Below are positions 1 to 7,505 of a stretch of 43,999 nt of DNA, in pieces; position 1 is the stretch's first letter; each line of letters starts with the position of its first letter. A program made the translations under genes and the position numbers. Location: the NCBI GenBank assembly GCA_020059605.1, contig JAGVBT010000050.1, forward strand, positions 1-43,999, written 5' to 3'. The stretch comes from Deltaproteobacteria bacterium (lineage in GTDB: Bacteria; Desulfobacterota; BSN033; UBA1163). The notes under the pieces were generated by a model. That model was not told the origin of the DNA and did not search any database. It saw only the letters and a program-made list of their open reading frames with translations.

Positions 1-23
1 AAACTAAACGTGGAGGGTCGGAG

Positions 24-1526
24 ATGAGAAAGTTTTTGTTTTGCAGTGTGATCGGTCTTGCCTTTGTTCTTTTAACGACGGCCACCTATGCTCAGTCCAA
101 GCCTGTTTATGGAGGATTCCTGACCATCGCCCAGGGCGTTGAGCCTCCTGGATTGGACCCCACTACAGCCACATCCGCAGCCATCCCGAGGGTTGTCTAT
201 GGCAATGTGCTTGAAGGTCTGGTCAGGATCGAACGGGACGGAAAGATCGTCACGGCCCTGGCAAGCGAATATAGGATCTCCAAGGACGGAAAAGAGTATA
301 CCTTCCTCCTGAAGAAAGGCGTCAAGTTCCACGACGGAAAACCTTTTGATGCGGAAGACGTGAAGTTCACTTTTGAAAGATTGATGGATCCGAAGACGAA
401 CATTCCAAACATTAAGTATTACAGGGATATTGAGTCGGTTGAGGTCGTGGACAGCCAGACTGTAAAGTTCAAATTGAAGAATGTGAACTCGATGTTTCTC
501 TTTAACCTTGCCCGGCCCGACTCCATCGTCATTAACAAGCAGACGGCGGACCGGCTCAAGACCGCGCCGGTGGGCACCGGACCCTTTAAGTTTGTCGAAT
601 GGGTTCGCGGAGACCGGGTTGTCCTTGCAAAATTTGAGGAGTACCACCGGAAGGGTTTGCCCTACCTCGACAGAGTCACGTTCAAGTTCATCGGAGATCC
701 GAGCGCTCAGATCGCAAGCCTCCGGGCGGGGGACATCGATGTGATCGGTTACGATGTGAGCCCGGAGAATGCCCTCCTTCTCGAAAAAGATCCGAAATTC
801 AAGGTTCTCAACGGGTATACGACCACCGAAGTCATTCTCTCCACCAACCATACCAGGAAGCCTTTCAATGATGTCCGGGTGCGAAGGGCCATGGCCCATG
901 CCATTGACCGTTCGGCCCTGATCAAAGGGGCCATGTCCGGTTATGGAACGCCAATCGGAAGTCACATGGATCCGGGAAATCCCTACTACATCGATCTGAC
1001 GGCAACTTATCCGTATCATCCGGAAAAGGCCAGGCAACTTTTAAGAGAAGCCGGTTTCCCGAATGGTTTTGACGCCGTTATCAAGCTTCCTGATCGGTTT
1101 GCCTACGCCAAACGATCCGGAGAGATCATCGCGGACATGCTCTCTCAGGTGGGGATCAGATTGAAGATTGAACTCACCGAGTGGGGGCAATGGATCGACC
1201 GGGTCTTCAAGAATGCCGACTTCGATCTTACCGTCATCGGCCACTCGGAACCGTTCGACATCGACATCTATGCCAATCCGAAATACTACTTCCGTTACGA
1301 CAACCCGAAATTTCAGGAGACCCTGAAGAAGACCGAAATGGAACCTGATCCGAAGCTCAGGAGGGAGCTCTATGCCGAGCTTCAGAAGATGATCACGGAA
1401 GATGCCGTGAACGGTTTTCTATTCGTCCTGCCAAGCCTTCCCACCATGAAGAAAGAGGTAATGAACTGGTGGAAAGACTACCCCATGACCGCCCAGGACG
1501 TGACCGAGGTGTGGATACAGAAATAG
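24..1526 (+). CDS. ABC transporter substrate-binding protein, family 5 (peptide/nickel type)
   Basis: 500 residues. The first 23 form a signal peptide (basic start, hydrophobic core, cleavage after TYA), so the protein is periplasmic. The body matches SBP_bac_5 (DppA/OppA/NikA) proteins: an early segment reading YTFLLKKGVKFHDGKPF followed by DAEDVKFTFERL near residues 93-120, and a late LPDRFAYAKRSGEIIADMLSQ-type helix. ATG at 24 is preceded by a GGAGGG Shine-Dalgarno. Two permease genes follow after a 266-base spacer filled by a repeat. Family 5 proteins bind oligopeptides, opines, glutathione, nickel chelates and some sugars. The downstream M20 amidohydrolase suggests a peptide-like or N-acylated ligand, but that is inference. 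Confidence 0.93.
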   Translation: MRKFLFCSVIGLAFVLLTTATYAQSKPVYGGFLTIAQGVEPPGLDPTTATSAAIPRVVYGNVLEGLVRIERDGKIVTALASEYRISKDGKEYTFLLKKGVKFHDGKPFDAEDVKFTFERLMDPKTNIPNIKYYRDIESVEVVDSQTVKFKLKNVNSMFLFNLARPDSIVINKQTADRLKTAPVGTGPFKFVEWVRGDRVVLAKFEEYHRKGLPYLDRVTFKFIGDPSAQIASLRAGDIDVIGYDVSPENALLLEKDPKFKVLNGYTTTEVILSTNHTRKPFNDVRVRRAMAHAIDRSALIKGAMSGYGTPIGSHMDPGNPYYIDLTATYPYHPEKARQLLREAGFPNGFDAVIKLPDRFAYAKRSGEIIADMLSQVGIRLKIELTEWGQWIDRVFKNADFDLTVIGHSEPFDIDIYANPKYYFRYDNPKFQETLKKTEMEPDPKLRRELYAELQKMITEDAVNGFLFVLPSLPTMKKEVMNWWKDYPMTAQDVTEVWIQK

Positions 1527-1527
1527 A

Positions 1528-1736
1528 TAAAATTCGAAATTCGAAGTACTTGCCTGCGCAAAGCCGCTTCGGCATAGGCAGGCGAAATTCGAAACAACCA
1601 CGAATATCCAAACATAAAATGTTCAAAAACATAGAGTTTTGGTTTTTGAAATTTGAATTTTGAATTTATTTCGCCTGCCTGCGCGAAGCCGCTTCGGCGA
1701 AGGCAGGGATTTCGATATTCGGATTTCGAATTGATG
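1528..1736. repeat. TTCGAA-rich imperfect long palindrome, copy 1
   Basis: Fills the gap between the binding protein and the first permease. The left side carries AATTCGAAATTCGAAG, a hairpin unit CCTGCG...GGCATAGGCAGG, and GAAATTCGAAACAACC. The right side carries TTTTTGAAATTTGAATTTTG, a second hairpin unit CCTGCCT...AGGCAGG (1674-1708), and ATTTCGATATTCGGATTTCG. The two halves are largely complementary, giving a roughly 200-base cruciform. Related copies lie at 22272-22440 and 40196-40372. Confidence 0.8.
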
Positions 1737-1792
1737 ATATATCTATGGGCCTGAGGGATTCCTTTTAAAACTTCGGGCCTTTTCTTTCAGCA

Positions 1793-2737
1793 ATGGCAAC
1801 CTATCTTATAAAACGAACGCTCATCCTGATTGCCACTCTCCTTCTCGTATCGGTCGTCATCTTTGCCATTCTCATGGTGATTCCCGGCGATCCCGCCCAG
1901 ATCATCCTTGGCATTCAGGCCACGCCTGAAACGCTTCAAACGCTGAGGAATCAAATGGGACTGGATCGGCCCGTGATCATCCAATATCTTCACTATATGA
2001 AAAATCTCGCCCTGGGAGACCTGGGCCGATCCATGACGTATGATGTTCCCATCCGGTCGCTCATCTTCTCCCGTCTGCAGGTGACGGTTCCCCTGGCCGT
2101 CTTCTCCATGATCTTCGCCGTATTGATCTCCATTCCCATGGGCATCTACTCTTCGCTTCATCGAAATCGGGCGGGAGACTACGGGATCATGGTCTTTTCT
2201 CAGATCGGCCTGGCGGTGCCGGCCTTCTGGGCAGGCATCCTCCTGATCCTTCTCTTTGCCGTCACGCTTCGCTGGCTGCCCGCAGGCGGATTCCATGCCT
2301 GGCAGACGGACCCGGTCAGAGCCTTCCTCTCCCTTGTCCTCCCCGCCTTTTCACTGGGTTTTGTCAGGGCGGCGGTCCTCACCCGGATGACCCGGTCTTC
2401 CATGCTCGAGGTTCTTGGTGAAGATTACATCCGTACAGCCAGAAGCAAGGGCTTGCCGAAGAGGATGGTTGTTTACAAGCATGCCTTCCGGAATGCGATC
2501 ATCCCGGTCGTGACGATCATCGGGCTTCAGGCGGGCGACCTCCTGGCCGGAGCAATCATCATTGAAAATGTCTTTCATCTTCCGGGGGTGGGTAGACTGG
2601 TTTTTGAGGCGATCGGCCAGAGGGACCTTCCGGTCATCCAGGGGGTCGTCCTTTTGATTGCCATGATGATTGTGGTGATCAATTTTTTAATCGATGTGGC
2701 CTACCGTTACCTTGACCCAAGGATTCGATATGAATAG
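1793..2737 (+). CDS. ABC transporter permease, DppB/OppB family
   Basis: 314 residues, inner membrane, about six transmembrane helices: the first at residues 8-30, then several after residue 95. The EAA loop that contacts the ATPase is visible as EDYIRTARSKGLPKRMVV near residues 205-222, followed by RNAIIPVVTIIGLQAGDLL. The soluble loop after the first helix (GDPAQIILG, then MGLDRPVIIQYLHYMKNL) is typical of DppB. It pairs with the DppC-like permease 68 bases downstream. The ATG is preceded only by a weak Shine-Dalgarno-like stretch (TTTCAGCA), so expression may depend on the upstream gene. Confidence 0.93.
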   Translation: MATYLIKRTLILIATLLLVSVVIFAILMVIPGDPAQIILGIQATPETLQTLRNQMGLDRPVIIQYLHYMKNLALGDLGRSMTYDVPIRSLIFSRLQVTVPLAVFSMIFAVLISIPMGIYSSLHRNRAGDYGIMVFSQIGLAVPAFWAGILLILLFAVTLRWLPAGGFHAWQTDPVRAFLSLVLPAFSLGFVRAAVLTRMTRSSMLEVLGEDYIRTARSKGLPKRMVVYKHAFRNAIIPVVTIIGLQAGDLLAGAIIIENVFHLPGVGRLVFEAIGQRDLPVIQGVVLLIAMMIVVINFLIDVAYRYLDPRIRYE

Positions 2738-2790
2738 CCTCCCCCTCACCCCAACCCTTTCCCGACGGGGAGAGGGGGAGTTGAGGGGGG
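2738..2790. repeat. CCCTCACCC/GGGAGAGGG palindrome, copy 1
   Basis: CCCCCTCACCCCAACCCTTTCCC, a three-base loop, then GGGGAGAGGGGGAGTTGAGGGGGG. It begins directly after the stop of the first permease and ends about 15 bases before the second. It belongs to the same family as the elements at 3651, 16300, 33754, 35984 and 43858. Confidence 0.85.
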
Positions 2791-2805
2791 AATGGTAATA
2801 AATAG

Positions 2806-3645
2806 ATGAACCTTCGTCGTTCCTTTCGAAACATTAATTTTACGATCGGGTTTTTCATCACCCTGACGATCCTCCTGACCGCACTTTTGAGCATGGCCTA
2901 TACCCCCTATGATCCCAACCGGATGAATCTCTCCCAGCGGTTTCAGGCCCCGAACAAAACCCACTGGCTGGGAACAGATCAGTACGGAAGGGACATTCTC
3001 AGCCGGGTGATCAAGGGATCGGTCAATTCGATCGTGGTGGGTCTGGTTGCCGTTTCCATCGGCATGGGTTTTGGCATTCTACTCGGCTCCGTAGCCGCTT
3101 TTTACAGGCGGGGGATGGACGAACTCATCATGAGATTTTCGGATGTGCTCTATGGGTTTCCGGCTGTGCTGAGCGCCATCCTCATCACTTCCATCCTGGG
3201 GCCCGGAACGATCAACAGCATGATCGCCATCGGGATTTTCAACATCCCCATCTTCGCGCGATTGACGCGCGCCACCTCCCTCTCGGTCTGGGAGAGGGAT
3301 TATGTAACTTCAGCCAGGGCCATCGGCAGGAGCGATGCTGGGATCGTCCTGAAATACATTCTTCCCAATATCCTTTCCCCTCTCATCGTTCAGGCGACGG
3401 TCCAGTTTGCCATTGCCATCCTGGCCGAGGCAGGTTTGAGTTATCTTGGGCTGGGAACCCAGCCTCCCCATGCAAGCTGGGGAAGGATGCTCAACGAGGC
3501 TCAGACCTTTATGGGAACTTCTCCCTACTTAGCCATCTTTCCGGGATGCGCCATTGCCCTATCCGTATTGGGATTGAATCTCCTCGGAGACGGATTAAGG
3601 GATATGCTCGACCCGAAGTTATCAAGAATTCAGAGGGTGATATAA
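2806..3645 (+). CDS. ABC transporter permease, DppC/OppC family
   Basis: 279 residues, inner membrane. The N-terminal segment shows the DppC hallmark HWLGTDQYGRDILSR near residues 51-65, after one membrane helix (residues 14-33) and a short periplasmic stretch (PYDPNRMNLSQRF). The EAA loop is ERDYVTSARAIGRSDAGI, around residues 163-180, followed by HILPNILSPLIV-type residues. About six helices in all. It forms the heterodimeric channel with the preceding permease. In most operons of this family dppD and dppF ATPase genes follow; here a peptidase gene follows instead, so the ATPases must be encoded elsewhere, perhaps upstream of the window. Confidence 0.93.
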   Translation: MNLRRSFRNINFTIGFFITLTILLTALLSMAYTPYDPNRMNLSQRFQAPNKTHWLGTDQYGRDILSRVIKGSVNSIVVGLVAVSIGMGFGILLGSVAAFYRRGMDELIMRFSDVLYGFPAVLSAILITSILGPGTINSMIAIGIFNIPIFARLTRATSLSVWERDYVTSARAIGRSDAGIVLKYILPNILSPLIVQATVQFAIAILAEAGLSYLGLGTQPPHASWGRMLNEAQTFMGTSPYLAIFPGCAIALSVLGLNLLGDGLRDMLDPKLSRIQRVI

Positions 3646-3650
3646 AAAAG

Positions 3651-3735
3651 TTCACCCCCTCCCCAACGACCTCCCCCCTCGAGGGGGAGGTCGTTGCGAC
3701 TCGAAACCGAGGCGAGGGTGGGGGGACGGAGGAGC
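3651..3735. repeat. CCCTCACCC-family palindrome, copy 2, carrying the next gene's Shine-Dalgarno
   Basis: Between the second permease and the M20 gene. The core (3664-3696) is nearly perfect: CAACGACCTCCCCC, centre TCGA, GGGGGAGGTCGTTG, with one bulged C. The right edge reads GAGGGTGGGGGGACGGAGGAG and provides the GGAGG before the TTG start at 3738. Confidence 0.85.
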
Positions 3736-3737
3736 CT

Positions 3738-5021
3738 TTGAAGATCGACCAAGTATTTAAAGGAATCAAAAGAGATGAATTGATCAAACTCACGCAGGAG
3801 CTGATCAGAATTCCAAGCGTCAGGCGCCAGGACATCGGAGGAGAGGAGAAGGTTGCTTTCTTCGTTGCCCGTCTTCTCGAGGAGATGGGGCTCGACGTGG
3901 TGATCGAGCAGGTGGAACCCGGGTCTCCCAATGTCATTGGAATTCTTCAGGGGCAAGGCGAGGGGCCCTGCTTGATGTTCGAATGCCACACCGATGTCGT
4001 CACCGAGGGCGATCGCTCGGAGTGGAAGTATGATCCCTTCGAGGGGAGGCTCGCGGGCAATCGAATTTACGGAAGAGGAGCCTGCGATACGAAGGGAAAT
4101 CTGGCGGCGGCGTTGAAGGCCGTCGAGGCAATCAGCCGCTCGGGCGTTCCATTTAAGGGGAGAATTCTTCTTGGGATTCTGGTCGACGAGGAAGGGTTGA
4201 TGAGAGGGGTGAAACATTTTATCCGAAACGGATGGGGCAATGGTGTGAATGCGGCCATCATCTGCGAGCCGGTGGACAATCATCTCTGCATCACGCAGAA
4301 GGGAGCCATGCGGGCTGAACTGATCACGACGGGAAAGATGAGCCACGGGGCCATGCCCCTCTCCGGATTTAACCCCATCCCCCCGATGACATCGATCCTT
4401 GAGAAGATGAAACAACTCGAAATGGAAGAGATTGAAAGGCTGGGGAAGGATGCCTTTTTAGGATACCCAAGCATCACCCCCACCGTGCTCCAGGCTCCGA
4501 TGAAAGGGGAGCCCCAGCTCAATGTCGTTCCCTACCAGTGCAGGGCGCTGCTCGACATCCGGACGATTCCGGGGCAGTCCCATGAGGCCCTGAAGAAGCA
4601 GTTGGAGGATATGGTCAGGGAGGAGGAGAGATCCGTTTGTGAAAGCCTACAGTCCGGTCCTGCAAAAGAGATCCGGGAAAGTCTCGAAAAAGGGCTCTCA
4701 AAGGGGTTCTCTTTTCAGGCCACGTTCAATATCTTTGAAGACCGTCCCTGGACAAAGACCTCCCGCGACGAGCCGATTGTTCAGGCTGTTTCAAGGGCCT
4801 ATCAATTCATCACGGGAGAAGAACCGGTTTACGACGGTGTCCCCGGCGCAACGGACGGCACTTTTCTTACGGCATGGGCAGGGATTCCAATCGTCACCCT
4901 GGGCGCGGGGAAGCGAATGATTCCCCACCAGAAGGACGAGTGGGTCTCGGTGGACGACCTCTGCCTGGCGGCCAAAATTTATGCCGCCAGCGCCCTGGAA
5001 TTTCTGGCCAGACGAGCTTGA
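3738..5021 (+). CDS. M20 family metallopeptidase (ArgE/DapE/CPG2-type deacylase)
   Basis: 427 residues from a TTG start at 3738, chosen because GGAGG lies six bases upstream and the in-frame extension before it is only repeat sequence. Di-zinc M20 amidohydrolase motifs are complete: ECHTDVV (H84, D86), GRGACDTKGNLAA (D117, bridging), VDEEG (E151 catalytic base, E152), CEPVDN, and a C-terminal histidine in MIPHQKDEW. The dimerisation domain contains MSHGAMPLSG. Family members hydrolyse N-acyl amino acids, dipeptides or succinyl-diaminopimelate in the cytoplasm. No signal peptide is seen. Its position after a peptide-class importer suggests that it cleaves the imported ligand, which is inference. 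The precise substrate cannot be read from the sequence. Confidence 0.92.
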   Translation: MKIDQVFKGIKRDELIKLTQELIRIPSVRRQDIGGEEKVAFFVARLLEEMGLDVVIEQVEPGSPNVIGILQGQGEGPCLMFECHTDVVTEGDRSEWKYDPFEGRLAGNRIYGRGACDTKGNLAAALKAVEAISRSGVPFKGRILLGILVDEEGLMRGVKHFIRNGWGNGVNAAIICEPVDNHLCITQKGAMRAELITTGKMSHGAMPLSGFNPIPPMTSILEKMKQLEMEEIERLGKDAFLGYPSITPTVLQAPMKGEPQLNVVPYQCRALLDIRTIPGQSHEALKKQLEDMVREEERSVCESLQSGPAKEIRESLEKGLSKGFSFQATFNIFEDRPWTKTSRDEPIVQAVSRAYQFITGEEPVYDGVPGATDGTFLTAWAGIPIVTLGAGKRMIPHQKDEWVSVDDLCLAAKIYAASALEFLARRA

Positions 5022-5046
5022 CAGACCACTCTCATTTTTGTATATT
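5018..5046 (+). promoter_or_regulatory. Sigma70-type promoter for the HD-like gene
   Basis: TTGACA (5018-5023), 17-base spacer, TATATT (5041-5046). The -35 overlaps the stop codon of the M20 gene. A roughly 130-base leader follows to the ATG at 5184. The near-consensus match indicates that the HD gene starts a separate transcript. Confidence 0.75.
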
Positions 5047-5183
5047 CAATCCATCTTAAAGCGAGTTCTTATTACTTTACCATTGACCATTCCAGCCAGG
5101 TTTCCAGGAATTGTTAACCAAGGGAAAGGACAACGAATTCATCAAACCATATTAAGTCAAAAATTCAATAAAAGGAGGGGACC

Positions 5184-6170
5184 ATGAAGAGATTTTTTTC
5201 CATTTTTTTAATCCTATTATTAGGCTTTGGGTTACTTGGGACCGCAAGAGCAGCCTCTCAGGACAAATATGAACTTCCGGAGCCTTATCTGAGCTGGGAG
5301 AAGGCTTATCTAAAAGAGTTTCCGCAACTGCAGGGAGTCATGGATGTGATGATTCAAATATCCGTCAACCAGATGAAGAAACCGGAAGATGATATTCTCC
5401 ACAATAGGGTCTGTTCGGCCATCGCTTACTGGTTGGCAAAGGATCAAAAATTATCCAAAGAAGCACAGAAACTCACCGTTGCAGGGGATCTCCTTCACAA
5501 TATCAGCAAAGAGGAGAAAGAGGCGGTCTTGACAAACCCGGAATGGTTGAATCAGGCAAACCTGATGGTGAAAAAACTTAAAGGGAGTGGCTATTTTAAG
5601 AACTCCCCGAAATTTTGGACTGACGAGGGTGTCTTAAAAAATCCAAAGATCGGGAATAACCGGGCGTTGGTCCACCATATCACCGGGGCAATCAAGACCG
5701 GCCAGATCCTGAATCAACTGGGTGGTTTTTCCGAAAAGGATATTGAAGAGATCCAGGTCGCCATCATTGCACACTCAACCGGTTACTGGTATTTCAGGGC
5801 TTCTGTGGACGAAGCGGCAGGTTATAAAAGGGCCTGGGAGATTCTTTTCCCTGAACCTGAGAACGACGTTTCAAAATTTGTTCACGATGCCGATCTCATT
5901 TCCCAATTCGTTCCGGAATCCGTCCTGCCAGAAGGAAGTAAATGGCGGGGACTGGCCCAGAAGCGCTGGGGAGCCAAGAATACCGTCGAGGAAGCCCACA
6001 TCGTCTATTATGTCTTCTTCCGCCTGTTTGAAGAGGGTAAGACGGAAAGAGGGAAGGATTTAGCCCGGGAACAATGGGATAAGATAAGGCCCGAATTGGT
6101 CAAGTTGATGAACTTGAATCCAAACCAGGACCCAATTAAAATTCTGGGCGTGCCCAAAATATTCCAATAA
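5184..6170 (+). CDS. Exported HD-superfamily-like protein with an altered HD doublet
   Basis: 328 residues with a signal peptide (residues 1-23, cleavage near ARA-A). The ATG has an AGGAGGGG Shine-Dalgarno. Helical pattern and metal-ligand-like residues resemble HD phosphohydrolases: H73 in ILHNRV, H105 in GDLLHNIS, H164/H165 in ALVHHITGA, H197 in IIAHSTGYW, and HDAD at 234-237. The usual H-D doublet (LLHD) reads H105-N106 here, so canonical metal binding may be impaired or altered. An exported HD protein is uncommon, since most members act on nucleotides in the cytoplasm. The next operon encodes an importer with its own binding protein; whether they cooperate is unknown. I do not assign a substrate. 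Confidence 0.7.
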   Translation: MKRFFSIFLILLLGFGLLGTARAASQDKYELPEPYLSWEKAYLKEFPQLQGVMDVMIQISVNQMKKPEDDILHNRVCSAIAYWLAKDQKLSKEAQKLTVAGDLLHNISKEEKEAVLTNPEWLNQANLMVKKLKGSGYFKNSPKFWTDEGVLKNPKIGNNRALVHHITGAIKTGQILNQLGGFSEKDIEEIQVAIIAHSTGYWYFRASVDEAAGYKRAWEILFPEPENDVSKFVHDADLISQFVPESVLPEGSKWRGLAQKRWGAKNTVEEAHIVYYVFFRLFEEGKTERGKDLAREQWDKIRPELVKLMNLNPNQDPIKILGVPKIFQ

Positions 6171-6385
6171 TTTTTCCCGGTTGGCGCATTCCTAAAGAAT
6201 GCTTTAGCAGTAAGAACAAGCGACCGGTCTGCACCCCCTGCGGGTGTCGAGGGAACCGAGGGCATTCGGTAGAAGGCCCCTTCCCCTGATTTCAAGACTG
6301 GGCAGTGACTTAAGGCTGGCCCCACGAAAACGGAAAATTAGAATAACCGATCAAACCGATTTTCAAAACCCCAAAGGGTTATTCG
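6171..6385 (+). promoter_or_regulatory. Structured leader before the ABC operon
   Basis: Several local hairpins are visible: GCATTC-ctaaa-GAATGC, CACCC-cctgc-GGGTG, ACCGA-gggcat-TCGGT and the palindrome GACCGGTC. A perfect 8-base inverted repeat, GAATAACC (6341-6348) and GGTTATTC (6377-6384), ends exactly one base before the GGAGG (6385-6389) of the next gene. It could therefore sequester or present the ribosome site. It does not match the TPP, cobalamin or FMN riboswitch consensus as far as I can tell. Confidence 0.4.
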
Positions 6386-6397
6386 GAGGAAAAGGTT

Positions 6398-7417
6398 ATG
6401 AAAAAACTTCCTATTGCCGTCGTCATTTTGATTTTGCTCGTGCTTATCAGTTCCCAAACCATTGCGCAAGAGACCAAGGAATCCGCGGCATTGGCGGCAA
6501 AAGCGAAAACAGAGGGAAAAGCTGCCTTTTATGCCAATATGACCGCCGTGGAACCGATCATCGAGGATTTTACCAAGAGATACGGCGTGAAGGGAGAGTA
6601 TACCAGGCTCTCCACCGCAAAATTTATTTCGACAGTTTTGACCGAGCATACCGCCGGAAAGCTCTCTGCGGATGTTCTCCAGGCACCGATCCCGGTCCTG
6701 GAAATGTTGGATGATAAGGGTGTTCTGGCTGTGTACACTTCACCCTCGGCCGCCGGGTATCCAAAATGGACAAATAAGGAGGGTAAGATACAGATCTTTG
6801 GTATCGAATATGTGGGTCTGATCTTCAACAAGGAACTGGTAAAGCCGACCGATGTCCCCAAAAAATACGAAGATCTGACAGACCCGAAATGGCGCGGCAA
6901 AATTGTGATGCCGGATCCCTCTTCCCATGCAACCACCATTTCCTGGCTCATCGGCATGAAAGAAACCGTCTTCAAATCCGAAGAGGTCTGGATGAAATTC
7001 GTTAAGGGTCTGGCTGCCAACAAACCGATGTTGGTAAGTTCTTTTGGCCCTACGCCGGCGCCAGTCGAGAGCGGAGAGAAATTGATCGCCATTTCCATGC
7101 CCAAATACATCATTACCAAAGCCCCTGCCCCTTTGGATTGGGCCAGGATCGACCCTCTCCTGGGCACTCCTCGGGGCATAGCCATCACCGCCGGCGCTCC
7201 TCGTCCCAATGCCGCCAGGCTCTTTGTTGATTATTGGCTCTCTAGGGAGGCCATGAAAATTATGGCGGAGAAGGTCGGTGAATACGTTCTGGCCCCCGGA
7301 ATCTCCCCTCCCATCGCCGGAATGGACAAAGCCAAGGTACTTCCGGTCCGAGAACTGTCTGATGACGAAATCAAACATTGGGGCGGCACATTTAAAAAAA
7401 TATTCGATATGCCATAA
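6398..7417 (+). CDS. ABC transporter substrate-binding protein, iron(III)/thiamine/phosphonate class
   Basis: 339 residues with a signal peptide (1-23, cleavage after IAQ region). The fold is of the FbpA/AfuA/ThiB type: mature N-terminus KAKTEGKAAFYANM, SADVLQAPIPVLEML, a central KYEDLTDPKWRGKIVMPDP motif near residue 160, and C-terminal NAARLFVDYWLSREAMKIM. The adjacent tyrosine pair that holds iron in FbpA is not visible, so iron is not supported as the ligand. It is followed by its ATPase and fused permease. The ligand could be an organic anion, an aminophosphonate or a thiamine-like compound. GGAGG before the ATG supports the start. Confidence 0.88.
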   Translation: MKKLPIAVVILILLVLISSQTIAQETKESAALAAKAKTEGKAAFYANMTAVEPIIEDFTKRYGVKGEYTRLSTAKFISTVLTEHTAGKLSADVLQAPIPVLEMLDDKGVLAVYTSPSAAGYPKWTNKEGKIQIFGIEYVGLIFNKELVKPTDVPKKYEDLTDPKWRGKIVMPDPSSHATTISWLIGMKETVFKSEEVWMKFVKGLAANKPMLVSSFGPTPAPVESGEKLIAISMPKYIITKAPAPLDWARIDPLLGTPRGIAITAGAPRPNAARLFVDYWLSREAMKIMAEKVGEYVLAPGISPPIAGMDKAKVLPVRELSDDEIKHWGGTFKKIFDMP

Positions 7418-7505
7418 AGGCTTTTTTGCTTCTCTTATTTCACAAAGACCTCGTGAGGCCGGGTTGTCCCTGTATCTGGTCTTTGGTCTTTGGGTGCCTA
7501 TCCTT

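Noticed and set aside
72..1037. 321-codon ORF on the minus strand
   Set aside because: Complete antisense overlap with a clear binding-protein gene; the translation shows no domain or signal.
1674..1708. Rho-independent terminator after the first binding-protein gene
   Set aside because: The hairpin is strong but belongs to a repeat family and is not followed by a T-tract; the permeases downstream need to be transcribed.
6171..6397. Possible TPP or cobalamin riboswitch before the ABC importer
   Set aside because: Neither the CUGAGA/ACCUGA thi-box elements nor the B12 box could be found; kept only as a structured leader of unknown type.
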